Source of the DNA: Streptomyces nojiriensis
Lineage (GTDB): Bacteria > Actinomycetota > Actinomycetes > Streptomycetales > Streptomycetaceae
DNA length: 64,000 nt
Assembly (NCBI RefSeq): GCF_017639205.1
Contig: NZ_CP071139.1
Location: 4,160,001-4,224,000 of the forward strand
Direction of reading: 5' to 3'
Below the pieces are notes generated by a model. The model was not told where the DNA came from, searched no databases, and was given only the letters and a program-made list of their open reading frames with translations. A program made the position numbers and the translations under genes. The stretch's first letter is position 1. Each line of letters opens with the position of its first letter. This document shows, one piece after another, positions 30,724 through 38,712 of this stretch.

Positions 30724-31527
30724 ATGACCGGCATCACGGAGGACGAAGTCCTCCACCGCATCGAGAACGGCGTCGCCTGGATCACCCTCAACCGCCCCGA
30801 GGCGATGAACGCCGTCACCTGGGACCAGCGCGAGCGCGTCATCGCGCTGCTCGCCGAGGCATCCGCCGATCCGGCCGTGCGGGCCGTCGTCGTCACCGCC
30901 ACCGGCAAGGGCTTCTGCGCGGGCGCCGACCTGCGCGGCGGCCCCGCCGGCGGCGGGGAACGCGTCGCCGGCGATGTCGCCCGGCTGATCCGCCTCGGCG
31001 CGCAGCGCCTGATCACCGCCGTGCTCGACTGCGAGAAGCCCGTCCTCGCCGCCGTCAACGGCACGGCCGCCGGTATCGGCGCCCACCTCGCCCTCGCCTG
31101 CGACCTCGTGATCGCCGCCGAACCGGCCCGCTTCATCGAGGTGTTCGTCCGCCGCGGCCTGGTCCCCGACGGCGGGGGCGCGTATCTGCTGCCCCGGCTC
31201 GTCGGCCCGCAGAAGGCCAAGGAGCTGATGTTCTTCGGCGATGCCGTCCCGGCCGCCGAGGCCGAACGCCTGGGTCTGGTCAACCGGGTGGTTCCGGCCG
31301 CGGAGTTGGAGGCGACGGCCCGTGAATGGGCCGAGCGGCTCGCCCAGGGGCCCACCCGGGCACTGGCCATGACCAAGCAGCTGGTCAATGCCTCCCTGGA
31401 CGGTGACCGGGCGGCCTCGCTCGCCGCCGAGGCCACCGCTCAGGAGATCAACATGACCACCGCCGACGCGAACGAGGGCGTGGCGAGCTTCGTGGAGCGC
31501 CGCACGCCCAAGTACCTCGGCCGCTGA
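30724..31527 (+). CDS. Enoyl-CoA hydratase
   Basis: This 267-residue crotonase-family enzyme has both oxyanion-hole segments (GKGFCAGADLRGG, about 62-74; AVNGTAAGIGAHLALACDL, about 117-135) and the EVFVRRGLVPDGGGAYLLPR block in which the Glu/Asp catalytic pair of hydratases is expected. It hydrates trans-2-enoyl-CoA or a ring-derived enoyl-CoA. GGGAG lies seven bases before the ATG. It has no operator of its own, and the preceding repeat separates it from the synthetase gene, so it may be transcribed partly by read-through. Confidence 0.86.
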   Translation: MTGITEDEVLHRIENGVAWITLNRPEAMNAVTWDQRERVIALLAEASADPAVRAVVVTATGKGFCAGADLRGGPAGGGERVAGDVARLIRLGAQRLITAVLDCEKPVLAAVNGTAAGIGAHLALACDLVIAAEPARFIEVFVRRGLVPDGGGAYLLPRLVGPQKAKELMFFGDAVPAAEAERLGLVNRVVPAAELEATAREWAERLAQGPTRALAMTKQLVNASLDGDRAASLAAEATAQEINMTTADANEGVASFVERRTPKYLGR

Positions 31528-31544
31528 CGGAACCGCCCGGCGCA

Positions 31545-32330
31545 CTACATCCGCGGGTCGGGCTTGAGCAGCGCGAACACCGCTCCGGCCGGGTCGGCCA
31601 GCCAGGCGATCCGGCCGACGTCGGGCAGGTCGGTGGCCGGCATGAGCACCGATCCGCCGTTCGCCTTGGCCGCCGCGACGGTGGCGTCGACGTCCGTCGA
31701 TGCGAAGTACGGCACCCAGCGCGCCTGGTCGTCCCCGCCCTCGCCCAGGAAGGGGGCGACCCCGCCGAAGGAGGCGTCCTGCTGGTCTCCGTCGGCGGTG
31801 CTCAGCACCCGGTACATCATTCCGGGCGCGGGCATCTCGGCGCTGCGCCAGCCGAACACCCCGGTGTAGAAGGCGATGTCGGCGACGGGATCGGCCACGT
31901 GGAGCTCCGTCCACACGAGCGTGTTGTCGGCGGAGGTCAGCTGGAGCCCGGCGGTCTTCCCGGGCTGCCAGCAGGCGAACTCGGCGCCCTGCGGGTCGGT
32001 GAACTGGGCCAGCCAGCCCTCCCCCATGACGTCCATGGGCTCCATCCGGACCGTGCCGCCGCCGGCGGTGACGGCCGTCGCAGTGGCCTGGATGTCGGGG
32101 GTCATGAAGTGCTGCATCCAGGCGGAGGTGGCCCCCTCCTCGGTGAGCGGCCCGAGCGCGGCGACGGTCTTGCCGTCCACCTGGAAGAACCCGTACCCGC
32201 CCGCCTCGGGCCCGGCGGAGACGAACTCCCAGCCGAGGACGGCGCTGTAGAACGCGGCGGCCGCCTCGGTGTCGGGGCTGCCGAGGTCGAGCCAGTTGGG
32301 TGATCCGGTGGTGAAGTCGGTGCCGAGCAT
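31545..32330 (-). CDS. Tandem VOC (glyoxalase-fold) protein, paralog 2
   Basis: This 261-residue protein has two VOC modules (about 9-122 and 137-257), with the start SPNWLDLGSPDTEAAAAFYS and second module LVWTELHVADPVADIAFYTG. The architecture and many aligned blocks match the protein at 19122-19916. Function is unproven. It converges on the enoyl-CoA hydratase with only 17 bp between them. Confidence 0.82.
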   Translation of the reverse strand: MLGTDFTTGSPNWLDLGSPDTEAAAAFYSAVLGWEFVSAGPEAGGYGFFQVDGKTVAALGPLTEEGATSAWMQHFMTPDIQATATAVTAGGGTVRMEPMDVMGEGWLAQFTDPQGAEFACWQPGKTAGLQLTSADNTLVWTELHVADPVADIAFYTGVFGWRSAEMPAPGMMYRVLSTADGDQQDASFGGVAPFLGEGGDDQARWVPYFASTDVDATVAAAKANGGSVLMPATDLPDVGRIAWLADPAGAVFALLKPDPRM

Positions 32331-32470
32331 GGGGTCCTCCCGGGACTACGGCGGCGGTACGAGGTCGCTGCCACGATGCCGAGCCTCCACCCGCGCCCGG
32401 GCGCACGGCCCCACGGCGGCGGGGGGTTTCACCCGTGTGGGGGTACGGGAGGCTCGGCGCGGCGGCGGGA

Positions 32471-33382
32471 TCACGGGGCGAGGAGGACGTCCGGCGGGCC
32501 GGAGCGCCACAGGGGCCGCACGGACCCGGGGCCCGTGTTGCCGACCGGGTGGAGCTCGGGGCGGCGGCCCGCGGGACCGGCCTCCTGCCACTGCGTCTGC
32601 CAGCCGGGGCAGCCGCCGACGGTCAGTTCCACCCCGGCCCGCCGGTCGGACCGCGGGTCGGCCGGCCGTTCCCGCCAGGTGCCCGTGGCGGTGCAGCGCA
32701 CCGCGGAGCCGTCGCCCGGATTGACGGGGAGGTCCTCGACGGCGAGTTCGCCGCCCTCCCGGAGCCGGACCGTCCCGCCGCCCTCGCCGCGCCAGGTGCC
32801 GGCGTACTGCGGCTGCCCCCACCGGGGCGGCTCGTAGCCGTCGGCCGCGGCCCGGTCGGCCGCGTACGGACCGCCGACCAGGGTGGCCAGCGCGAGCACG
32901 CCGGAGGTGGCGTACGCCGCCGTCGCGACCCAACCGCAGGACCGGGTGGTGCGCAGCGCCAGGCCCGCCACCAGCAGGGGGAGTACGCCGCTGCCCGCGA
33001 TCCAGGCCAGGGAGGGGAGGAACGGGCCCCCCGCACGCCACAGGAGCAGGGCGCAGGCCGCGGACATGCCGAGGAGCCAGGCCGGCGCGGCGGCGGTTTC
33101 GCCCGTCCGGCGGGCCAGGGCGAGGGCGGGGCGGGTGAAGACGAAGGCGTGCAGGAAGCCGATGCCCAGCAGCACGGCGGGGACGACCACGGCTCCCGCG
33201 ACGAGGTAGGTGAGCAGGCCGTCTCCCCGGGTGGTCAGCTCGAAGCCGTCGTCCGGCTCCGGCAGGACGACGAACAGGGCCAGCCCTATCAGCAGCTGCC
33301 CGGCGAAGACCGCTTCCGCGCCGGGTGCCGACGCCCACCATCCGCGATCCGTCGCCTGCGGCACCCGTGTCACCTGCGCCAT
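32471..33382 (-). CDS. Membrane protein with extra-membrane beta-rich C-terminal domain
   Basis: The protein has about 303 residues. Five or so hydrophobic segments occupy the first 175 residues. A C-terminal domain (about 185-303) contains repeated short strands (YAGTWRGEGGGTVRLREGGE, VRCTATGTWRER, VELTVGGCPGWQ) with two Cys that could pair, which suggests an exported lipocalin-like or beta-sandwich fold. No family is recognised. The start at 33382 (MAQVTRV) is preferred over 33415 because the promoter elements lie upstream of it. The promoter carries two TGAACNNGTTCA palindromes. Confidence 0.7.
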   Translation of the reverse strand: MAQVTRVPQATDRGWWASAPGAEAVFAGQLLIGLALFVVLPEPDDGFELTTRGDGLLTYLVAGAVVVPAVLLGIGFLHAFVFTRPALALARRTGETAAAPAWLLGMSAACALLLWRAGGPFLPSLAWIAGSGVLPLLVAGLALRTTRSCGWVATAAYATSGVLALATLVGGPYAADRAAADGYEPPRWGQPQYAGTWRGEGGGTVRLREGGELAVEDLPVNPGDGSAVRCTATGTWRERPADPRSDRRAGVELTVGGCPGWQTQWQEAGPAGRRPELHPVGNTGPGSVRPLWRSGPPDVLLAP

Positions 33383-33402
33383 CCTGCCCACCCACCCCTG
33401 TC

Positions 33403-33457
33403 TGAACGCGTTCAAGACTCTTGGAGCGGGACTCTACACTTTTCCTGAACATGTTCA
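33403..33457 (-). promoter_or_regulatory. Promoter with paired TGAACNNGTTCA operators
   Basis: In the minus direction TTGAAC (-35), a 16-bp spacer and TAGAGT (-10) form a good housekeeping promoter. TGAACATGTTCA (33446-33457) overlaps the -35 and TGAACGCGTTCA (33403-33414) lies just downstream of the start site; centres are 43 bp apart. This looks like a dedicated repressor-controlled promoter for the gene at 32471, unrelated to the CTGAC regulon. Confidence 0.65.
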
Positions 33458-33489
33458 AATAGCGCGCCCGCCTTCCCGCCTCTTCCTAT

Positions 33490-33504
33490 CTGACGAACCG
33501 TCAG
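33490..33504. promoter_or_regulatory. Regulon operator site H
   Basis: CTGACGAACCGTCAG is a perfect-arm palindrome 17 bp before the ATG of the flavin reductase gene, preceded by CTATCT, which resembles a -10. Confidence 0.8.
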
Positions 33505-33521
33505 CTTCAATCGTCGGTGTG

Positions 33522-34154
33522 ATGGGACATGCAGGGATGGCGGCCACCGTCGTCCGATACCTCAGGTCAGTGGGCTCCCCCACCTCCGCCTCGGCGCAGG
33601 GGGAACCCGGGTCCGTCGACGCCCTGCCGCGTCCCGACCTGCGGGCCGTCGGCGAGGACGAGCGCGCGCCGGTGTCCCCGGCCGAGTTCCGGGCCGTGCT
33701 CGGGAACTTCGCCAGCGGGGTCACCGTCATCACCGCACCGCCCGGCGAGGAAGCCGAGGGTCCGGCGGGCTTCGCCTGCCAGTCGTTCGCCTCGCTGTCC
33801 CTCGACCCGCCCCTGATCACCTTCATGGTGGCCCGTACGTCGACCACCTGGCCGCGGATCGCCCGTGCCGGGGTGTTCTGCGTCAACATCCTGGGCGCCG
33901 AACAGGGCGAGCTGTGCCGGTCCTTCGCCGTCAGCGGCGCGGACAAGTTCGCCGGGGTGACCCACACGCCCGCCCCCGTCACGGGATCACCGCAGCTCGA
34001 CGCCGTGCCCGCCTGGATCGACTGCCGGATCCAGGCCGTCCACACCGGCGGGGACCACCTCATCGTCGTGGGCCGGGTGGTGGCCATGGGCGCGGCCGGC
34101 GAGGGCGCCCCGCTCCTGTTCCACAAGGGCCGCTTCGGGCGCCTCGCCGAATGA
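33522..34154 (+). CDS. Flavin reductase domain protein (short-chain flavin reductase / oxygenase partner)
   Basis: The protein has 210 residues. A non-conserved N-terminus of about 45 residues precedes an FMN-binding split-barrel flavin-reductase-like domain: FRAVLGNFASGVTVITA, GFACQSFASLSLDPPLITFM, FCVNILGAEQGELCRSFA and HLIVVGRVVAM. Such proteins supply reduced FMN/FAD to a two-component monooxygenase, though no matching oxygenase is adjacent. The start is uncertain: ATG 33522 or 33537, both in frame. Operator H places it in the catabolic regulon. Confidence 0.83.
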   Translation: MGHAGMAATVVRYLRSVGSPTSASAQGEPGSVDALPRPDLRAVGEDERAPVSPAEFRAVLGNFASGVTVITAPPGEEAEGPAGFACQSFASLSLDPPLITFMVARTSTTWPRIARAGVFCVNILGAEQGELCRSFAVSGADKFAGVTHTPAPVTGSPQLDAVPAWIDCRIQAVHTGGDHLIVVGRVVAMGAAGEGAPLLFHKGRFGRLAE

Positions 34155-34337
34155 CGGGGCGAGCGGCGGGGCGAGCCGTCGGGCCGGCCACCGGGCCGGC
34201 CCGCCCGCCCTCATCCCGCGGTTCGACGTCCCCGCGTCCGTCCGCTGCGTAAGCTCCACCAGGGGCCGGGCACCTCGGTGTTCCGGCCCCTTCGGAATTC
34301 TTCGGATACGCGGGGATTTGATTTGATACTGAACCTG

Positions 34338-35270
34338 ATGCGCCGCACGCGCGGTGCGATCGCCGTCACGGTCGCCACCGGGGCGTTCCTGGTGGCCGCT
34401 TCGCCGGCCTCGTCGGCGGCTCCGGTCGCCGCACCTCCCGTCACGGCCGCCGGCTCGATCCTGATCGACGGCACCAGCGGGGCCACGCTCGCCAGCAAGG
34501 CCGCCGACACCCAGCGGCAGGGCGCGAGCACCACGAAGATCATGACCGCGCAGGTCGTGATGCGTACGCCCAACCTGAACTACGACCAGAAGATCACCAT
34601 CAAGCAGGAGTACCTGGACTACGTCGCCCGCGAGGGCGCGAGCTCGGCCCACCTGAAGGTGGGGGCCACTCCGACGGTCCGCCAGCTGCTGTACGGGCTG
34701 ATGCTCCCGTCGGGCTGCGACGCGGCCTACGCGCTCGCCGACACCTTCGGCAAGGGCGCGACCACGCAGGCCCGCACGGCGGACTTCATCGCGCAGATGA
34801 ACGCCAAGGCCGAGTCGCTGGGCATGACCCAGACCGTCTACGACTCCTTCGACGGCATCTCGCCGACCGGCAAGAACCTCACGACCCCGCGCGACCTGGC
34901 GAAGCTGACCAAGTACGCGATGTCGGGCGTCACCTTCCCGAAGATCGTGGGGGCGAAGACCTACAGCACGGGCGGCACCTCGACCGACGCCACGTGGGGC
35001 AACAGCAACCTGCTGATCAGGGAGCGTCCCACCGGCTACGCGTACCCGGGTGCGATCGGTGTCAAGACCGGCACCGGCACCGCCGCGGGCAAGTGCCTCG
35101 TCTACTCCGCGACCCGTAACGGCAAGACCGTCATCGGCGTCCTGCTGAACGACGAGGAGCGCTACGCGGACTCGATGAAGCTCATGGACTGGGCGCTCGG
35201 TTCGAGCGCCGGCTCCGGGGCGGCACTGCAGCGCGGCAACACCGACCCGATCCCGGACGTCCTCGACTGA
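34338..35270 (+). CDS. D-alanyl-D-alanine carboxypeptidase (low-molecular-weight PBP)
   Basis: This 310-residue exported protein acts on peptidoglycan stem peptides outside the membrane. A signal peptide (AIAVTVATGAFLVAASPASSAA) is followed by the S11 peptidase domain with SxxK as STTK (about residues 63-66), the second motif as SGC in place of the usual SGN, and KTG in IGVKTGTG. Replacement of Asn by Cys in motif 2 is unusual and might slow deacylation. The ATG at 34338 follows GATACT by seven bases, a probable leaderless start; an open frame extends to 34278. It converges on the alcohol dehydrogenase. Confidence 0.85.
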   Translation: MRRTRGAIAVTVATGAFLVAASPASSAAPVAAPPVTAAGSILIDGTSGATLASKAADTQRQGASTTKIMTAQVVMRTPNLNYDQKITIKQEYLDYVAREGASSAHLKVGATPTVRQLLYGLMLPSGCDAAYALADTFGKGATTQARTADFIAQMNAKAESLGMTQTVYDSFDGISPTGKNLTTPRDLAKLTKYAMSGVTFPKIVGAKTYSTGGTSTDATWGNSNLLIRERPTGYAYPGAIGVKTGTGTAAGKCLVYSATRNGKTVIGVLLNDEERYADSMKLMDWALGSSAGSGAALQRGNTDPIPDVLD

Positions 35271-35286
35271 CGGTGACACGGTTCAC

Positions 35287-35328
35287 GGCTCCTCCGCCGG
35301 CGGGTGCGATCCCGCCGGCGGGGGAGCC
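35287..35328. terminator. Bidirectional hairpin terminator
   Basis: An 18-bp stem with one mismatch (35287-35304 with 35311-35328, core CCGCCGGCGGG) and a 6-base loop lies between the convergent carboxypeptidase and alcohol dehydrogenase genes. Confidence 0.75.
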
Positions 35329-35369
35329 GAGCCGTTTGCGGGGAGCGACACGACACCCCCGAGGGGGTG

Positions 35370-36437
35370 TCAGAAGGTGAGCACTCCCCTGGCCACCCGC
35401 CCGTGGTGGGCGTCGTCCACGGCCTTGGCGAAGTCCTCGACCGGGTAGACCTCCGTGACCAGTTCGTCCAGCAGCAGCCGGCCCTGCCGGTAGAGCTCGG
35501 CGTAGAGCGCGATGTCGCGCTGCGGGCGCGAGGACCCGTACCGGCAGCCCATGATCGTCTTGTCCAGGTACATGGACGACACGAGGAACGACGCCTCCTC
35601 CTGGAATCCGGGCACGCCGAGCAGGACCGCCTGCCCGTGCCGGTCGAGGAGGTCGATCGCCTGGCGGATCAGCTTGACGTTGCCCACGCACTCGAAGGCG
35701 TGGTCGGCGCCGGTCGGCAGGACCTCGCGGACCGCCGCCGGGGAGTCGGCGACGGCGGACGCGTCGATGAAGTGCGTGGCGCCGAACTGCCGGGCCACCG
35801 CCTCCTTCGCCGGGTTCGCGTCGACCGCCACGATCGTCGTGGCGCCCGCGATCCGGGCTCCCTGCAGCACGTTCAGCCCGATGCCGCCGGTACCGATGAC
35901 GACGACGCTCTCACCGCGGTCCACCCGCGCCCGGTTCAGTACCGCCCCCACCCCCGTGAGGACCCCGCAGCCGATGAGCGCCGCCGAGGTCAGCGGGATG
36001 TCGGCCGGGATCTTCACGGCCTGTACGGCCTTGACGATCGTGCGCTCGGCGAAGGCCGAGTTGGAGGCGAACTGGAAAAGCGGCTTCCCGCCCCGCGAGA
36101 ACGGCTGCCCCGGCATCCCGATCGCCTTGCGGCACATCGTCGGCCGGCCCCGGTCGCAGTCCGCGCACGCCCCGCAGTTGGCCAGGGTGGACAGCGCCAC
36201 GTGATCGCCCGGCACCACGTGGGTGACCCCCGGCCCCACCGCCTCCACGACCCCCGCGCCCTCGTGCCCGAGCACCACCGGCGGCGGGAAGGGGATCGTC
36301 CCGTCGATCACCGACAGGTCGCTGTGGCACAGCCCGGCCGCGCCGATCGCGACCAGCACCTCCCCCGGCCCCGGGTCCCGGATCTCCAGGTCGTCGACCA
36401 CCTGAGCCTGCTTGCCGTCGAACACGACGCCTCTCAC
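35370..36437 (-). CDS. Zinc-dependent alcohol dehydrogenase (class III-like)
   Basis: This 355-residue medium-chain dehydrogenase has catalytic zinc ligands in GLCHSD (Cys) and GHEGAGVVE (His-Glu), the structural zinc cluster CGACADCDRGRPTMC (about 88-102), and the NAD Rossmann motif VVIGTGGIGLNVLQ (about 174-187). It oxidises an alcohol to an aldehyde or ketone. Relatives in actinobacteria include NDMA- or mycothiol-linked dehydrogenases. Its GTG overlaps the stop of the upstream acyl-CoA dehydrogenase, making it the third gene of the SDR-ACAD-ADH operon under operator I. Confidence 0.88.
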   Translation of the reverse strand: MRGVVFDGKQAQVVDDLEIRDPGPGEVLVAIGAAGLCHSDLSVIDGTIPFPPPVVLGHEGAGVVEAVGPGVTHVVPGDHVALSTLANCGACADCDRGRPTMCRKAIGMPGQPFSRGGKPLFQFASNSAFAERTIVKAVQAVKIPADIPLTSAALIGCGVLTGVGAVLNRARVDRGESVVVIGTGGIGLNVLQGARIAGATTIVAVDANPAKEAVARQFGATHFIDASAVADSPAAVREVLPTGADHAFECVGNVKLIRQAIDLLDRHGQAVLLGVPGFQEEASFLVSSMYLDKTIMGCRYGSSRPQRDIALYAELYRQGRLLLDELVTEVYPVEDFAKAVDDAHHGRVARGVLTF

Positions 36438-37636
36438 CTGGACTCCTTAGGCAGGCCGAGCACACGCTCGGCGATGATGTTCCGCTGGATCTCGTCCGAG
36501 CCGCCGTAGATGGTGTCGGCGCGGGTGAACAGGAACAGGCGCTGCTCCTCGTCGAGTCCGAGTTCGTACGGGAGCCCGGGGGCCCAGCCCGCCGGCCCGG
36601 CCGTGGCCGCCGCGCCGCGGACCTCCACCGCCAGCTCCCCGAGCCGCCGGTGCCAGCCTCCCCACAGCAGCTTGGCCACGCTGGGCGCGCCCGGATCCCC
36701 GGTCGAGGCGAGGGTGCGCAGCGCGTTCCACCGCATGGTGCGCAGCTCGGCCCACTGCCGGACGAGGCGCTCCCGCAGGACGGGGTCCCCGGCGCCCGCG
36801 GTGGCCCGCGCCGCGTACGACGCCAGTACGCGCTCCAGTTCCGCCGCGAAGCCGATCTGCTGGACCAGGGTCGAGACCCCGCGCTCCAGGGCGAGCAGGC
36901 CCATGGCCACGGTCCAGCCGTCCCCCTCGGCGCCGACGGCCTCGGCCGCGACCGCCCCGTCGAAGAACACCTCGTTGAACTCGCTCGTGCCCGACATCTG
37001 CCGGATCGGCCGGACCTCGACACGGCCGGGCTGGTCCATGCGTACGAGCAGGAACGACAGTCCCCGGTGCCGGCGCGAGCCGGACTCGGTGCGGGCGAGA
37101 ACGAAACACCAGTCGGCGTCCTGGGCGAGCGAGGTCCAGATCTTCTGGCCCGTCACCCGGTACAGCCCGTCGGCCGCGTCCCGTACCGCGGCCGTACGGA
37201 TCCCCGCGAGGTCGGATCCGGCGCCCGGCTCGCTGTAGCCCTGGCACCACAGCTCCTCGCCCCGTGCGATGCCGGGCAGGAAGCGGTCTTGCTGCTCGGG
37301 GGTCCCGTAGGCGATGAGGGTCGGGGCGAGCAGGTTCTCGCCGATGTGGCCGACCCGGCCGGGTGCGCGCAGGGCCGCGTACTCCTCGGCCCACACCACC
37401 TGGCCGGTCAGGGACAGCCGGCGGTTGCCCCACCCGTCGGCCTCCCAGCCCTGCCCGATCCAGCCGCCCCGGCCGAGCTCGCGCTCCCAGGCCCGCCGGA
37501 TCCCGGCGCCCTCGTGCTCGCTGCCCGGCCCGCCGAGGCCGACGGCCTGCGCGTACGGGCCCACGAGGTGCTCCGCCAGCCACGCCCGGGCGCGCCCGCG
37601 CAGCTCCTCGTCCTCGGCCCCGAAGCTGAAGTCCAC
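36434..37636 (-). CDS. Acyl-CoA dehydrogenase, long FAD-binding subunit
   Basis: The protein has 400 residues with the full ACAD order: N-terminal helices (FGAEDEELRGRARAWLAEHL), beta domain with LWCQGYSEPGAGSDLAGI and YRVTGQKIWTS, then the C-terminal bundle ending in TIYGGSDEIQRNIIAERVLG. The Glu of the YEG motif of classical enzymes is Gly here, so the catalytic base must come from another helix or from a partner subunit. It may pair with the short-type ACAD at 21413. AGGGGG six bases upstream supports GTG 37636. It lies between the SDR and ADH genes in one operon. Confidence 0.87.
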   Translation of the reverse strand: MDFSFGAEDEELRGRARAWLAEHLVGPYAQAVGLGGPGSEHEGAGIRRAWERELGRGGWIGQGWEADGWGNRRLSLTGQVVWAEEYAALRAPGRVGHIGENLLAPTLIAYGTPEQQDRFLPGIARGEELWCQGYSEPGAGSDLAGIRTAAVRDAADGLYRVTGQKIWTSLAQDADWCFVLARTESGSRRHRGLSFLLVRMDQPGRVEVRPIRQMSGTSEFNEVFFDGAVAAEAVGAEGDGWTVAMGLLALERGVSTLVQQIGFAAELERVLASYAARATAGAGDPVLRERLVRQWAELRTMRWNALRTLASTGDPGAPSVAKLLWGGWHRRLGELAVEVRGAAATAGPAGWAPGLPYELGLDEEQRLFLFTRADTIYGGSDEIQRNIIAERVLGLPKESR

Positions 37637-37680
37637 GCCGTTCCCCCTGGTCGTGTCCGGTCCTGTGCCGTCCGGTCCGC

Positions 37681-38592
37681 CTATGCGTTGGGGCGGTCCT
37701 TGGCGGCCGCCGCCTTGGCCATGGCCTCCAGCTGCGCGAGCAGCGGCATCGGGTCCTTGCCCACCGTGCCGGGCAGGAAGTCGGCGATCTTCTCCGGCGT
37801 CCAGGAGCCTTCGGCGTATCCGGCGCGCAGCTCGCGCGGCTGCGCCCAGACGGCGATCTTCGGGCCGGCGATCGTGTAGACCTGCCCGGTGATGTCCTCG
37901 GCCTTGGCCCGGTCGCTGAGCAGGTAGGTGACCAGCGCCGCCACGTCCTCGGGCTCGCCGATCTCCTTGAGCTCCATGGGGACGTTCGCGGACATGCGGG
38001 TGCGGGCCACGGGTGCGACGGCGTTGGCCGTGACCCCGTACTTGGCCAGGCCCAGCGCGGCGGAGCGGACGAGCGAGATGATCCCGCCCTTGGCCGCGCT
38101 GTAGTTGGCCTGGGCGACGGAGCCCTGGTGGTTGCCGCTGGTGAAGCCGATCAGGGTGCCCGAGCCCTGCCTGCGCATGACGGCGGAGGCGGCGCGGAAG
38201 ACGGTGAACGTGCCCTTGAGGTGGGTGGCGACGACCGGGTCCCACTCCTCCTCGGACATGTTGAACAGCATCCGTTCGCGCAGGATGCCGGCCACGCACA
38301 CGACGCCGTCGATGCGGCCGTACCGCGCGAGCGCGGTGTCGACGAGGCGCTGGCCGCCCGCCATGGTGGCGATGTCGTCGGCGACGGCGACGGCCTCCCC
38401 GCCGAAGGCGGTGATCTCCTTCACCACGGCCTCGGCGATCTCGCTGGTGGGCTCCGCGCCCTCGATCCCGACCCCGTAGTCGTTGACGACGACCTTGGCG
38501 CCCTCGGCGGCCGCGGCGAGTGCCACGGCCCGTCCGATGCCCCGGCCGGCGCCGGTGACGGCGACGACCTTGCCTGCCAAGAAGTTCCCCAC
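37681..38592 (-). CDS. Short-chain dehydrogenase/reductase (MFE-2 / 3-hydroxyacyl-CoA dehydrogenase-like)
   Basis: This 303-residue classical SDR has the cofactor motif TGAGRGIG (about 14-21), NDYGVG selecting NAD(H), and the catalytic YSAAK (about 164-168) with a Ser in GFTSGNHQGS. The long C-terminal extension (about 245-303) is typical of relatives of peroxisomal MFE-2 dehydrogenases and of mycobacterial cholesterol-pathway SDRs. It would oxidise a 3-hydroxyacyl-CoA or ring hydroxyl. It is the first gene of a three-gene operon, and operator I lies 22 bp upstream of its GTG, next to a TAGAAT -10. Confidence 0.87.
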   Translation of the reverse strand: MGNFLAGKVVAVTGAGRGIGRAVALAAAAEGAKVVVNDYGVGIEGAEPTSEIAEAVVKEITAFGGEAVAVADDIATMAGGQRLVDTALARYGRIDGVVCVAGILRERMLFNMSEEEWDPVVATHLKGTFTVFRAASAVMRRQGSGTLIGFTSGNHQGSVAQANYSAAKGGIISLVRSAALGLAKYGVTANAVAPVARTRMSANVPMELKEIGEPEDVAALVTYLLSDRAKAEDITGQVYTIAGPKIAVWAQPRELRAGYAEGSWTPEKIADFLPGTVGKDPMPLLAQLEAMAKAAAAKDRPNA

Positions 38593-38614
38593 GTCCGGCC
38601 CCTTCCCGCGATTT

Positions 38615-38629
38615 CTGACGGACCGTTAG
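38615..38629. promoter_or_regulatory. Regulon operator site I
   Basis: CTGACGGACCGTTAG has one mismatch in its right arm. It lies between the divergent SDR-ACAD-ADH operon (22 bp) and the cyclase gene (83 bp). Confidence 0.75.
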
Positions 38630-38712
38630 ATTCTATGGGTAGTCAGATGCACCTGCACAAGCCCTCGTTGCCGTCGTAACCGCCGCATCCACGCAAGGAG
38701 CTGTCGACGCCC

